A DNA stretch of 64,000 nt from Acidobacteriota bacterium (GTDB lineage Bacteria > Acidobacteriota > Terriglobia > Terriglobales > Acidobacteriaceae), in assembly GCA_021780315.1 (NCBI GenBank), contig JAJXYY010000047.1, positions 186,001 through 250,000 of the forward strand, in the 5' to 3' direction. Position numbers and translations under genes: made by a program. The notes below the pieces were generated by a model. It did no database searches, was not told where the DNA came from, and was given only the letters and a program-made list of their open reading frames with translations. This document shows positions 42,919-51,693 of this stretch, one piece after another. Every line of letters starts with the position of its first letter. Position 1 is the first letter of the stretch.

Positions 42919-43983
42919 ATGCCAATCACGTCCAAATCGACCGCCGCACGAGCAGCCACCATTCTCCTCGCCCTCACCATCACCGCCAACGCCCAGCAAG
43001 CCCACACCCTCCTCGCCACCCCCACCACCGTCGCCTGGGGCTTCTACTCCGGCTCCGCCAAACCCGTCCTCACCGTCAACTCCGGCGACACCGTCACCAT
43101 CCAGACCCTCTCCACCTGTGGCCCACCCGAGCGACTCGCCGCCATCGGCGTCGCCCCCGCCGACATCCCCAACTCCGTCCGCGACATCTACGCCAACTAC
43201 CCCGCAGCCGACAAAGGCCCCGGCGGCCACATCCTCACCGGCCCCGTCGCCATCGCCAACGCCGAACCCGGCGACGTCCTCGAACTCCGCATCCAGAAGA
43301 TCGACCTCGACGTCCCCTGGGCCTGCAACTCCTTCGGTGCCGGTCGCGGCTTCCTCCCCAACGACTTCCCCTACTCCCGCACCAAACTCATCCCCCTCGA
43401 CCGCCAGCACATGACCGCCGACTTCGCCCCCGGCGTCACCATACCACTCCACCCCTTCTTCGGCAGCATGGGCCTCGCCCCCACCCCCGCCGGCAAGTAC
43501 GACTCCGCCCCACCCTGGATGCACGCCGGCAACATTGACAACCGCGAGATGGTCGCCGGGACCACCCTCTACATCCCTATCAACGCCAAAGGCGCCAACT
43601 TCGAGGTCGGCGACGGACACGCTGGCCAGGGCAACGGCGAGGTCGACATCACCGCCCTCGAAACCCAACTCACCGGAACCTTCCAGTTCATCCTCCACAA
43701 GGGCTCCCTCAACGATCCCCACCGCCTCCTCTGGCCCCGCGCCGAAACCCCCACCGCCTACATCGCCATGGGCTTCAGCGAAGACCTTAAGACCGCCACC
43801 GAGATGGCCGTCCGCAACATGATCACCTTCCTCGCCGACCAGAACCCCGACCACCCCCACCTCTCCCGCGAAGACGCCTACGCCCTCATCTCCACCGCCT
43901 GTGACGTCGATATCACCCAACTCGTTGATACCAAAAGCGGCGTGCACGTCCTCTGCGCCAAATCCCTCTTCACCTCCCACTGA
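42919..43983 (+). CDS. Secreted acetamidase/formamidase family protein
   Basis: This protein of about 354 residues opens with a signal peptide (A-T-I-L-L-A-L-T-I-T-A-N-A). The mature part follows the FmdA/AmdA fold, including G-P-V-A-I-A-N-A-E-P-G-D-V-L-E-L, M-H-A-G-N-I-D-N-R-E-M and D-G-H-A-G-Q-G-N-G-E-V-D. Cytoplasmic members hydrolyse formamide or acetamide. An exported member may act on other amides or store a different activity, so the substrate is not claimed. The frame opens at 42889, but ATG 42919 gives the signal peptide. The start lies right after the repeat palindrome. Confidence 0.88.
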   Translation: MPITSKSTAARAATILLALTITANAQQAHTLLATPTTVAWGFYSGSAKPVLTVNSGDTVTIQTLSTCGPPERLAAIGVAPADIPNSVRDIYANYPAADKGPGGHILTGPVAIANAEPGDVLELRIQKIDLDVPWACNSFGAGRGFLPNDFPYSRTKLIPLDRQHMTADFAPGVTIPLHPFFGSMGLAPTPAGKYDSAPPWMHAGNIDNREMVAGTTLYIPINAKGANFEVGDGHAGQGNGEVDITALETQLTGTFQFILHKGSLNDPHRLLWPRAETPTAYIAMGFSEDLKTATEMAVRNMITFLADQNPDHPHLSREDAYALISTACDVDITQLVDTKSGVHVLCAKSLFTSH

Positions 43984-44147
43984 TGGCTGGACAACTAGGC
44001 AACAATTTTCACCAGAGTGTGTCTAACATGGTGTGTCTGGATCTGGTGAATCCTGCCAGACTGGAACACATATAGCCTCCTGTCCTCGCAGCCCGCGCAC
44101 GTCGCACCAGCGGACAACCGAAGGCCAGAGTCGGCAAGGTTGACGGT

Positions 44148-45275
44148 ATGAACATCTCGGGCCTCTTCAAGAAATCGCTCGGCACCGCAATGTTGGCAGG
44201 TGCTCTCCTCGCACTTCCTCAGGCCGCTCTCGCGCATGTCTTCGTCTCCGTCGGCATCGCGCCCCCGGCCATCCCCATGTACGCTCAGCCACCCTGCCCC
44301 GGCGACGGATACATCTGGACCCCCGGCTACTGGGCCTACGATGACGATGGATACCAATGGGTAGACGGCGCCTGGGTCATGGCCCCCTACACTGGAGCCC
44401 TCTGGACCCCCGGCTACTGGGGATGGGGTGGTGGTGCGTATCTATGGAATGCCGGATACTGGGGCCCGACCGTCGGCTTCTACGGCGGCATCAACTACGG
44501 CTTCGGCTACGGCGGCGAAGGCTTCTACGGCGGATACTGGGGTGGCGGACGCTTCTTTTACAACCAGACCTACAACAACATCAACATCAATAACGTCCAC
44601 AACATCTACAACCGCCCCGTCAACGGAGTAGGCGTACACCCCGGCGGCAGCGGCTTCGCCCGCCAAAACGGAAACTTCGCCGGCAACCGCGGCTCTACCA
44701 TCAACGGCACCCACTTTGCCAACAACAACGTTCAGCGCGGCCAAGGTCAGGGTCAGGGCTTTGCTAACAACGGCCAGCGCAACTTCGGCAACCAGAACCG
44801 CACCGCCGGCGGCTTCGGCAACAACAACGGCGTCTCCAACGCTCGTCAAAACTACCAGGCCCGCTCCTCCTTCAACGGTAACAACACCGCCAACGCATAC
44901 AACGGCGGAGCCCACAGCTTCGCCCAGAGCAACGGCGGCCAGACCTACAACATGAACCGTGGCTACTCCTCAGCCTCAACCGCCCGTCCCAGCTACGGCG
45001 GCAACCAGTCCTTCGGCGGAGCAGGCTACCGCGGCGGCAACCAGTCCTTCGGCGGATCAGGCTACCGCGGCGGTAACCAGTCCTTCGGCGGCAGCGGTGG
45101 AGGAGGAGGATTCCGCGCCAGCAACTCCGGTGGCGGATTCCAAGGCGGCGGTGGCGGATTCCACAGCAGTGGCGGTGGTGGCGGAGGATTCCATGGCGGT
45201 GGTGGTGGCGGCGGCTTCCATGGCGGCGGCGGTGGAGGCGGTGGCTTCCACGGCGGCGGCGGCGCACACCGCTAA
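44148..45275 (+). CDS. YXWGxW-repeat, Gly/Asn-rich exported protein
   Basis: This 375-residue protein has a signal peptide (about 1-27, ending A-L-A-H). Its aromatic repeat section contains Y-I-W-T-P-G-Y-W, Y-Q-W-V-D-G-A-W, L-W-T-P-G-Y-W-G-W and Y-L-W-N-A-G-Y-W, which match the YXWGxW domain common in Acidobacteriota and proteobacterial envelope proteins. The C-terminal 220 residues are low-complexity Gly/Asn/Ser with Q-S-F-G-G units near 285-310 and a G-G-F-H-G-G-G-G finish. It is likely an envelope or outer-surface protein; function unknown. AAGG lies 8 nt before the ATG, and a strong terminator follows at 45294. Confidence 0.85.
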   Translation: MNISGLFKKSLGTAMLAGALLALPQAALAHVFVSVGIAPPAIPMYAQPPCPGDGYIWTPGYWAYDDDGYQWVDGAWVMAPYTGALWTPGYWGWGGGAYLWNAGYWGPTVGFYGGINYGFGYGGEGFYGGYWGGGRFFYNQTYNNININNVHNIYNRPVNGVGVHPGGSGFARQNGNFAGNRGSTINGTHFANNNVQRGQGQGQGFANNGQRNFGNQNRTAGGFGNNNGVSNARQNYQARSSFNGNNTANAYNGGAHSFAQSNGGQTYNMNRGYSSASTARPSYGGNQSFGGAGYRGGNQSFGGSGYRGGNQSFGGSGGGGGFRASNSGGGFQGGGGGFHSSGGGGGGFHGGGGGGGFHGGGGGGGGFHGGGGAHR

Positions 45276-45293
45276 ATCCACACCAACACATCC

Positions 45294-45321
45294 ACGGGCT
45301 GAGGAGCAATCCTCAGCCCGT
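45294..45321 (+). terminator. Intrinsic-type terminator hairpin after the YXWGxW gene
   Basis: ACGGGCTGAGGA and TCCTCAGCCCGT form a perfect 12-bp stem with a GCAA tetraloop, 18 nt after the stop codon. Only a short T-containing tail (AGTCTTGT) follows. Confidence 0.75.
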
Positions 45322-45414
45322 AGTCTTGTCCGCCCCAGATCCCCACCGCAACCCTACACAATCGCTACTATAGAGATCAGGCTTCCGCCCACAATCCAGC
45401 ATCGCAGGATCTCC

Positions 45415-46272
45415 ATGACCGACCTCTACGCCCAGGCTCAGGCCGCCTCAGCCTACATCCGTGCTAAAGCCCCGCTCCAACCCTCCCTCGGCATCATCCT
45501 CGGCTCCGGCCTCGGCGACTTCGCCTCCCAGGTCCAATCCCCCATCACCATCCCCTACGCCGAAATCCCCCACTTCCCCCAGTCCACCGTCGTTGGCCAC
45601 TCCGGCCAACTCGTCCTCGGCACCATCGCCGGAGTCCCCGTCGCCGTCATGCAGGGCCGCGTCCACGCCTACGAGGGCTACCCCATGCCCCAGGTCACCT
45701 TCCCCACTCGCGTCCTCGGCCTCCTCGGCTGCACCACCCTCATCGTCACCAACGCCGCAGGAGGCATCCGCCCCAACATCCCCCAGGGCTCTCTCGTCGC
45801 CATCGCCGACCACATCAACCTCACCGGAACCAACGCCGCCCTCGGTCCCAACGAGCCCCGCTTCGCCATCGCCCCCGGCTTCGGAGAACGCTTCTTCGAT
45901 ATGTCCACGGCCTACTCCCCCCACCTACGCGCCCTCGCCATCGCCGAAGCCGCCCGCCAGGGCTTCACCCTCTCCGAAGGCGTCTACCTCGCCGTCCTCG
46001 GCCCCAGCTTCGAAACCCCCGCTGAAATCCGCGCCTTCCGCACCCTCGGCGCAGATCTCGTTGGTATGTCCACCGTCCACGAGGTCATCGTCGCCCGCCA
46101 CATGGGCCTGCAGGTCCTCGGCCTCTCGCTCGTCACCAACATGGCCGCCGGAGTCCCCAGCCTCGGACAAGATACCGCCGAAACCATCCACCACGAAGAG
46201 GTCATGGAGATCGGCCGTCGCGTCGAGCGCCAGTTCACGTCACTCCTCACCGCACTCATCCCCCAACTCTGA
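45415..46272 (+). CDS. Purine-nucleoside phosphorylase (trimeric type)
   Basis: This 285-residue enzyme belongs to the NP-II/PNP family that splits inosine and guanosine to base and ribose-1-phosphate. It shows G-I-I-L-G-S-G-L-G-D-F, the phosphate-binding G-H-S-G-Q-L, then G-R-V-H-A-Y-E-G-Y, T-N-A-A-G-G-I, and G-P-S-F-E-T-P-A-E-I-R. The frame is open far left to 44959 in the repeat-rich antisense frame, but ATG 45415 with AGGA upstream gives the family N-terminus. Uridine kinase is 1.6 kb downstream on the same strand, so nucleoside salvage genes lie near each other. Confidence 0.93.
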   Translation: MTDLYAQAQAASAYIRAKAPLQPSLGIILGSGLGDFASQVQSPITIPYAEIPHFPQSTVVGHSGQLVLGTIAGVPVAVMQGRVHAYEGYPMPQVTFPTRVLGLLGCTTLIVTNAAGGIRPNIPQGSLVAIADHINLTGTNAALGPNEPRFAIAPGFGERFFDMSTAYSPHLRALAIAEAARQGFTLSEGVYLAVLGPSFETPAEIRAFRTLGADLVGMSTVHEVIVARHMGLQVLGLSLVTNMAAGVPSLGQDTAETIHHEEVMEIGRRVERQFTSLLTALIPQL

Positions 46273-46309
46273 CCCACACCCACACCACGGCCAGCATCAC
46301 GCCCAGCAA

Positions 46310-47791
46310 TCACTGCATCGCAATCAGCGCAGCCATCGTCTCCACTCCGTCCCACAGGTTCTGCAGCCGCAGATTTTCATTCGCCGCGTGTTGATTGTCA
46401 TCATGATTCGCAATCGGCACGCTGATCGTTCGCGTCTCCGCTGCACGTTCCATCGCATCCAGCGGCACCGTCCCACCCGAAGTCGGCAGCAGAATCACCT
46501 TCCCTCGCGCACTCTCCACCGCACGAATCACGTCTGCCGCAATCGGCAGGTCCATCGGCGTGCGCGAAGCATTCTCCGCCGCATCCGTCACAATCCGAGC
46601 CACCTTCGCATGGCCCAGCAACTCCTCCCGCGTCGGCTCCGCGCTCGTCACAAAATATCCCTGCGACCGCACATACTCAATCACCCGCTGCTGCTGCGTC
46701 GCGCCATCCACCCCCACCACCAGCCGCAAATCCAGATTCACCATCGCCGTCGGAGGAATCGAGTTCGTCGAACGCGCCCCCGTCTGCCCTGACGAGATCC
46801 CATTGATGTTCAACGAAGGCTCATTCAACAACTCCAGCAGATGCCGCCCACCCCCATCCGTATGCCCCAACGCCAACTGCTTCCGCAGCAGATCGTCATT
46901 CACCGGCGCCGTCGCCAGCGCCTGCTTCTCTCTGGCACTCAGCGGTGCAACCCCATCATAAAAATGCGGAATCAGCACCCGTCCATCCGCGTCCTTCATC
47001 CCCGCCAGCAACTGCACCAGCATCATCGCCGGATTCGGCGCCCAGTTCCCATAGTGCCCGCTATGCAGCGAGCGGTCCGGTCCATATACCGTAATCTGCA
47101 CATGCGCATCCCCACGCGCACCAAACAGCAACGTCTGCTGCCGTGTCTGGTCCACCGGACCATCGCACACCAGCCACACATCCCCGCGAATCAACTCTCG
47201 GTTCGCCATCAGTATCTGCTCCAGATGCGCAGACCCCGCCTCCTCCTCGCCCTCCCACACAAACCGAACATTCGCCTTAAGCCCCACATGAGCCGACTCC
47301 AGCGCACGCAACGCCGTCAACTGGGCAAAGATCGCCGCTTTGTCATCCCCCGCGCCCCGCGCATACACCCTCGGCTCGCCATCGACATCCTTGACCACCG
47401 GCGTAAACGGCTTGCCCGTAGCCCACTCCGATGCAGTCACCGGCTGCCCGTCGTAGTGCGCGTAAAACACAATCGTCCGCGTCGCCCCCGGTGTCATAAT
47501 CTCGCCAAACACCACCGGAGGAACCGACGCCGCCAGCCCCGGAGCCGTCAGCAATCTCGCCTCTGCTCCCCGCTTGCGAAGCTCCCCCACCAGGTACTCC
47601 GCATTCGCACGCAACCCCGTAGGAGCAGCCGCAACATTCGGCAGCGACAGAAACTCGTCGTACTCTTGAATCAGCGCAGCATGTCGGCTCGCCGTATACG
47701 CCTGCGCCGCCTGTGCAGCCCCCTGACCCAACAACCCCGCCGAAGCTGCCAGTAGCACCAACACCACACATATCGTCCGCATTGCAACCAT
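46310..47791 (-). CDS. Exported M20-family peptidase (metallohydrolase)
   Basis: This protein of about 493 residues has a signal peptide (V-V-L-V-L-L-A-A-S-A-G-L-L-G near 8-22). Co-catalytic zinc site residues appear as Y-A-H-Y-D-G-Q-P-V (H and D), A-R-G-A-G-D-D-K-A and G-E-E-E-A-G-S. The dimerisation domain insert and final H residue region are also present, as in ArgE/DapE/carboxypeptidase G2-like peptidases. It probably trims peptides outside the cytoplasm. ATG 47791 is six bases after TAGATT, so it is preferred to the GTG at 47797, which has no room for a leader. It converges on PNP. Confidence 0.9.
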   Translation of the reverse strand: MVAMRTICVVLVLLAASAGLLGQGAAQAAQAYTASRHAALIQEYDEFLSLPNVAAAPTGLRANAEYLVGELRKRGAEARLLTAPGLAASVPPVVFGEIMTPGATRTIVFYAHYDGQPVTASEWATGKPFTPVVKDVDGEPRVYARGAGDDKAAIFAQLTALRALESAHVGLKANVRFVWEGEEEAGSAHLEQILMANRELIRGDVWLVCDGPVDQTRQQTLLFGARGDAHVQITVYGPDRSLHSGHYGNWAPNPAMMLVQLLAGMKDADGRVLIPHFYDGVAPLSAREKQALATAPVNDDLLRKQLALGHTDGGGRHLLELLNEPSLNINGISSGQTGARSTNSIPPTAMVNLDLRLVVGVDGATQQQRVIEYVRSQGYFVTSAEPTREELLGHAKVARIVTDAAENASRTPMDLPIAADVIRAVESARGKVILLPTSGGTVPLDAMERAAETRTISVPIANHDDNQHAANENLRLQNLWDGVETMAALIAMQ

Positions 47792-47797
47792 CCACAC

Positions 47798-47803
47798 AAT
47801 CTA
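47798..47803 (-). promoter_or_regulatory. -10-like TAGATT, 6 nt before the M20 peptidase start
   Basis: On the minus strand TAGATT-GTGTGG-ATG. The six-base spacing selects the ATG at 47791 over the GTG immediately after the hexamer. Confidence 0.4.
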
Positions 47804-47870
47804 GCACCTACCACCCCCGCATCCGCGCCCCAACCTTCTCAACCTCCACCAATCCGTTTACCCTTGCAAT

Positions 47871-48551
47871 GTGCCTCCCACCCCGCCGCTCACTCCGCCC
47901 CTCACCCCGCAACGTCGCCCCCTCATCCTCGCCATCGCCGGCTGTTCCGGCTCCGGCAAAACTACCCTCGCCCGCGAACTCGCCGCCCACTTCGACGCAA
48001 CCCTGCTGCCCCTCGACTTCTACTACCGCGACCTAAGCCACCTTCCCCCCGCCCAACGAGCTCTCCAGAACTTCGACCATCCCGACTCCATCGAGCACGA
48101 TCTCCTCACCCAGCATCTTCGCGCGCTCGCCTCCGGCCACTCCATCCAGCGCCCCATCTACGACTTCGCCACCCACACTCGCGTCGCCGACCGCACCGAA
48201 ACCATCCTTCCCCGCTCCACCCTCATCGTCGAAGGGATCCTCGCCCTCCACTATCCCGGCCTCCGCGCCCTCTACGACTGCAGCATCTACGTCAACGCCC
48301 CCCACGACCTCTGCCTCATCCGCCGCATCCACCGCGATGTCCTCGAACGAGGCCGCACCGAGCAGTCTGTCCGCGACCAGTTCGAGGCCACCGCCCGACC
48401 CATGGCAGACCGCTACGTCCTGCCCTCCGCCGCGTACGCATCTGTAACCGTAGAAGGCACAGACTCCCTCGACTGGTCCGTAGAGCAGGTCCTACAGCAC
48501 CTCCACCAACTCCACATCACCCAGCCCGTCAAACAAAGCACTCTCCCCTAA
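47871..48551 (+). CDS. udk: Uridine kinase
   Basis: This 226-residue P-loop kinase phosphorylates uridine and cytidine in pyrimidine salvage. It has Walker A G-C-S-G-S-G-K-T at 24-31, then L-D-F-Y-Y-R-D, N-F-D-H-P-D-S, P-I-Y-D-F-A-T-H and R-R-I-H-R-D, all standard. The N-terminus is extended by about 15 Pro/Thr residues. Start is GTG at 47871 without a clear ribosome site. Its 3' end overlaps the end of the convergent acyltransferase gene by 60 bp, so both transcripts would share an antisense stretch. Confidence 0.93.
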   Translation: MPPTPPLTPPLTPQRRPLILAIAGCSGSGKTTLARELAAHFDATLLPLDFYYRDLSHLPPAQRALQNFDHPDSIEHDLLTQHLRALASGHSIQRPIYDFATHTRVADRTETILPRSTLIVEGILALHYPGLRALYDCSIYVNAPHDLCLIRRIHRDVLERGRTEQSVRDQFEATARPMADRYVLPSAAYASVTVEGTDSLDWSVEQVLQHLHQLHITQPVKQSTLP

Positions 48552-49304
48552 ACCCGCATACAACCGCACCACCTCCGCCCGCGCCTCCTCAGACAACACA
48601 AACCGATCCGCCCGCGTCGTCACCGCCTCCCCAAACCGCACCCGGGCCCGCACCCCACGCAGCCCCAGCAACCGCAGTAGATGCGGCCCCAGCAACGCAT
48701 CCCCCCACCAGCACACATCGTTGCCTACCGTCGCCCCACCACGTTCCTCCGCCAGCCAGTACCGCAATCCCGCCACCCGCAAAGCAACCCCGTTATCCAA
48801 CACCGAGTGGAACAGGCCTCGTCGAAACGGCATCACTCCGCCCTCTGCATACGCCCCATCCGTCGTCGTCCCCTCCGGAAAAAATATCACCGGCAGCCCC
48901 CGGGCATACGCCTCCGCCATCGCTGCATTCACCGCAGCATACGTCGACGGCCCGCCGCCCCGCTCCACATACACCGTACCCGCCCGCGCCGTCAGCCACC
49001 CCAACACTGGCCAGCCCCGAACCTCCCGCTTCGAAACCATCACAAACGGAGTGATCGCACTGAACAACAAAATATCCAGGTAACTTAAATGGTTACAAAC
49101 TACAGCCCCACCCTCCGGCAGCCGCCCGTCCACCTCGTACGACACCCCCATCGCCTCCAAAATCCGCCTACACCAGCCATGAATCCAGATCGCTCCCTCC
49201 GCTCCCACCCGCGGTCGCCTCATCCAGCAATCCACCGACGCCATCATAAGTAACAGTAAGAGATACATACTCCGCCAGCAACAACGCAGCACACTCACCG
49301 TCAC
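48492..49304 (-). CDS. PlsC-type 1-acyl-glycerol-3-phosphate acyltransferase (OlsA-like)
   Basis: This 270-residue membrane acyltransferase has a hydrophobic N-terminal segment (about 12-26). The acyltransferase block I motif is N-H-L-S-Y-L-D at 71-77, and block III is F-F-P-E-G-T at 141-146. It directly follows the OlsB-like gene (10-nt gap), the usual olsBA arrangement for ornithine lipid, where OlsA acylates lyso-ornithine lipid. A role in phosphatidate synthesis is equally possible by sequence. Its 3' end overlaps udk by 60 bp. Confidence 0.88.
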   Translation of the reverse strand: MTVSVLRCCWRSMYLLLLLMMASVDCWMRRPRVGAEGAIWIHGWCRRILEAMGVSYEVDGRLPEGGAVVCNHLSYLDILLFSAITPFVMVSKREVRGWPVLGWLTARAGTVYVERGGGPSTYAAVNAAMAEAYARGLPVIFFPEGTTTDGAYAEGGVMPFRRGLFHSVLDNGVALRVAGLRYWLAEERGGATVGNDVCWWGDALLGPHLLRLLGLRGVRARVRFGEAVTTRADRFVLSEEARAEVVRLYAGLGESALFDGLGDVELVEVL

Positions 49305-49314
49305 CTCCAGTAAC

Positions 49315-50118
49315 TTACAAAAACCGCGCTGCTACCCGTGGATGCAGCGTATGCAAATCCAGCAGCGTCAGAAAATCAATCGTCTTGAACTCCCGGTCAA
49401 TGGCTGGCTCCCCGCAGATCTTCGCTCCCAGTGTCAGGTAAGCGCGCAGCAGCTTCGGTGCCCGCTCTTCCGGCATCTCCACCGTCTTCCGCGGCAGCTT
49501 GTACGCCGCCGTAGGCTGCGTCTGCAGCGCCTCCTCCACCATCCAACTGCCCAGCGACGCATACACCGCATGGCCCAGGTTCGCGTCCTGCGACGTCAGC
49601 GAGCAGCAACCCATCATGTACCGACCACCATTCGCCAGCGAGTACCGCGCCAGCCCCCGCCACAACAAATGCAGCACCTCCGACGACCGATGATCCCGGT
49701 GAATACACGCCCTGCCCAGCTCGACAATCTGACTCCGCATCGACGCATACGGCGCAAAGCAGAACTCCTGTTCGCTGTAATACCCGAAATAGCGGCCCGC
49801 AACTTCGCCCATCTGGATCCGATACGTCCCCACGATCGCACAACTCACCCGGTCTTCGACAATCAGGTGATCGCACACTTCATCGAACTGGTCCTTGTCA
49901 TACCCATCGTCATACGCCGAGATCAATCCCTCGTTCAGCTCCAGATTGAATACCAGAAACCGAAGCCGGTAAACCTCCATGCGCTCCGCTGCCGTCGTCG
50001 CCAGACGAGCCACATAAGGCCCAGCTTCCAGTCGAATATCCTGCCTCAAAGCCATCTGCGATACCACATCCGGTATCGACAACAGACCTACTGCCGGTGA
50101 CTCGCTTGCGATCAGCAT
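49315..50118 (-). CDS. OlsB-like N-acyltransferase (GNAT, ornithine-lipid first step)
   Basis: This 267-residue GNAT-fold protein of Acetyltransf_5 (hemolysin-like) type, in the OlsB/L-ornithine N-alpha-acyltransferase group, has R-L-R-F-L-V-F-N near the start. The core A-I-V-G-T-Y-R-I-Q, F-Y-x-S-E-Q-E-F and E-L-G-R-A-C-I-H-R-D-H-R blocks are typical. In that group the enzyme transfers a 3-hydroxyacyl chain from ACP to ornithine. Flanking PlsC-type genes on both sides support a lipid role. GAGGAGAG precedes the ATG. The donor and acceptor are inferred, not proven. PEP-CTERM-linked acyl amino acid synthases are an alternative. Confidence 0.8.
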   Translation of the reverse strand: MLIASESPAVGLLSIPDVVSQMALRQDIRLEAGPYVARLATTAAERMEVYRLRFLVFNLELNEGLISAYDDGYDKDQFDEVCDHLIVEDRVSCAIVGTYRIQMGEVAGRYFGYYSEQEFCFAPYASMRSQIVELGRACIHRDHRSSEVLHLLWRGLARYSLANGGRYMMGCCSLTSQDANLGHAVYASLGSWMVEEALQTQPTAAYKLPRKTVEMPEERAPKLLRAYLTLGAKICGEPAIDREFKTIDFLTLLDLHTLHPRVAARFL

Positions 50119-50239
50119 CGACTCTCCTCGACCTTCAGGAATGTGCGGTTCGATGTCAGTGTGCGTTGTCTTCCGTTACAGAACGTCTACAGAACGTAAA
50201 GATTCGTTGAACAAAAAGCTGTGCAGTGTTAACCCAGCT

Positions 50240-51094
50240 CTAACGTTCCAGAGTAGCTCCAGGTAGCACGGCATCCTCTTCCACCACCCCAGCCACCTCA
50301 CCCAGCAACTCAGCCACCGCAGTCCGAGCCTCCTCCGCTGCTCGTTTCCGGTGCAGCAGATCGCTCGAAAACTTAATCGGCTCATCCGCAAACATCAACT
50401 CCACCCGCAACCCACGCAACCCCAGCAGCTTGAATGCGTGCCGCCACAGTGGCCGGTCACCCCAGCACACATCCTCCGCCACCGACACCCCAGGCCCATT
50501 CTCCTCCGTCAACCAGTACCGCAACGCCGCCGCCGTCACCGGCGCTCCCCCAGCCATCGCCTGCGCCAGCAGCCCGCTGTGGAACTTCAGCAGCCTTCCC
50601 CGCGTCGCCGTCGTCCCTTCCGGAAAAAACACCACCGGCAACCCGGCCGCAGCCGCTGCCTCCATCCCGCCACGCGCCCGCAGTGCCGACCCGCCCTGCC
50701 CCCGCGTCACATACACTGTCCCCGACATCGTCGTCATCCACCCCACCACCGGCCACGCCGCAATCTCTGCCTTCGACACAAAGACACAAGGATGCGCCGC
50801 CGCAAACACCACAATATCCAAATAACTCAAGTGGTTCGAGATCACCGCGCCCCGCGCAGGAAACCTCCCCACCATCTCCACCTCGATGCCCAATCCCCGC
50901 AGAGCTCGCGCACAAAACCGATGCAGCCAATCCGCTCGCGCCCCACGCGACTCCGGACGCCGCACCACCAACTCCGTACCAGCTTCAACAAAATATCCAG
51001 CCAGCAGAATCCCACGGCTCACCGAACGAAAAAACCCTCCCACCCGCAGCCAGAAAAACCTTCGCGAATCAGTCCGAGAACCAGAAATCGTCAC
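50240..51094 (-). CDS. PlsC-type lysophospholipid acyltransferase (second OlsA-like)
   Basis: This 284-residue membrane acyltransferase has N-H-L-S-Y-L-D at 87-93 and F-F-P-E-G-T-T near 157. It resembles the 48492 gene in order of blocks, including the matching V-S-K-A-E-I-A-A-W-P-V-V-G-W and T-V-Y-V-T-R-G sections, so the two are likely paralogues. It lies 121 nt upstream of the OlsB-like gene on the same strand, and could be the first gene of the set. Start is GTG at 51094 with GGGAGG next to it. Whether both copies act on ornithine lipid is open. Confidence 0.87.
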   Translation of the reverse strand: MTISGSRTDSRRFFWLRVGGFFRSVSRGILLAGYFVEAGTELVVRRPESRGARADWLHRFCARALRGLGIEVEMVGRFPARGAVISNHLSYLDIVVFAAAHPCVFVSKAEIAAWPVVGWMTTMSGTVYVTRGQGGSALRARGGMEAAAAAGLPVVFFPEGTTATRGRLLKFHSGLLAQAMAGGAPVTAAALRYWLTEENGPGVSVAEDVCWGDRPLWRHAFKLLGLRGLRVELMFADEPIKFSSDLLHRKRAAEEARTAVAELLGEVAGVVEEDAVLPGATLER

Positions 51095-51159
51095 CCTCCC
51101 ATCACCTCACCAGCACCCACATCGCAACGCCAATTCACGCAGCGTCACCTTTTGCAGTC

Positions 51160-51165
51160 TATCCT
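51160..51165 (+). promoter_or_regulatory. -10-like TATCCT, 6 nt before the DUF2062 start
   Basis: TATCCT-CTATCT-GTG, the same leaderless spacing. It lies in the divergent gap between the PlsC gene and the DUF2062 gene. Confidence 0.4.
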
Positions 51166-51171
51166 CTATCT

Positions 51172-51690
51172 GTGACCCCACATTCCTCAACGCCGCAGCA
51201 CACCTGGGTCTATCGACGCGTCGCACTCCCCATCCTCGCACTCCTTCGCCGCGGAGCCTCCCCGCAAAAACTCGCCTGGAGCCTCGCCGTCGGCCTCCTC
51301 ATCGGCATCAATCCCCTGCTCGGCTCCACCACCGTCGTCTGCCTCGCCGTCGCCTTTGTCTTCCGTCTCAACATCGCCGCCTCGCAGCTAGCCAACCACG
51401 TCGCCTACCCCCTGCAACTCGCCCTGGTCATCCCCTTCATCGGACTCGGCACCCGCATCTTCCACACCCAGGCCATGCCGCTCTCCCCCAGCCAACTCCT
51501 CCACGCAGCACACACCGCCCCCGTCGCCCTCATCCGCCAGCTTTGGCTGTGGGAGTGGCACGCCCTCATCCTCTGGGCGGCACTCGCCTCCATCGCCATC
51601 CCCGCCGTCGCGCTCACCCTCACGCCCTTTCTGCATCGGCTCCTCACCCGCGTGCAGCACCACCAATACCCACTCATCCCCGGAACATAA
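51172..51690 (+). CDS. DUF2062 membrane protein
   Basis: This 172-residue protein shows the DUF2062 pattern: a basic N-terminus, then a segment with S-P-Q-K-L-A-W-S-L-A-V-G-L-L-I-G-I-N-P-L-L-G. Further helices contain N-H-V-A-Y-P-L-Q-L and P-F-I-G-L-G. About three to four membrane helices are predicted. Family members are inner-membrane proteins of unknown function, some next to glycosyltransferases. The frame is open well upstream through the PlsC gene; GTG 51172 with a TATCCT box is the natural start. It converges with the S1/P1 gene by 3 nt. Confidence 0.82.
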   Translation: MTPHSSTPQHTWVYRRVALPILALLRRGASPQKLAWSLAVGLLIGINPLLGSTTVVCLAVAFVFRLNIAASQLANHVAYPLQLALVIPFIGLGTRIFHTQAMPLSPSQLLHAAHTAPVALIRQLWLWEWHALILWAALASIAIPAVALTLTPFLHRLLTRVQHHQYPLIPGT

Positions 51691-51693
51691 ACC

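Noticed and set aside
44959..45414. N-terminal extension of purine nucleoside phosphorylase
   Set aside because: The frame overlaps the Gly-rich gene out of phase, and a terminator and ribosome site lie before the real ATG at 45415.
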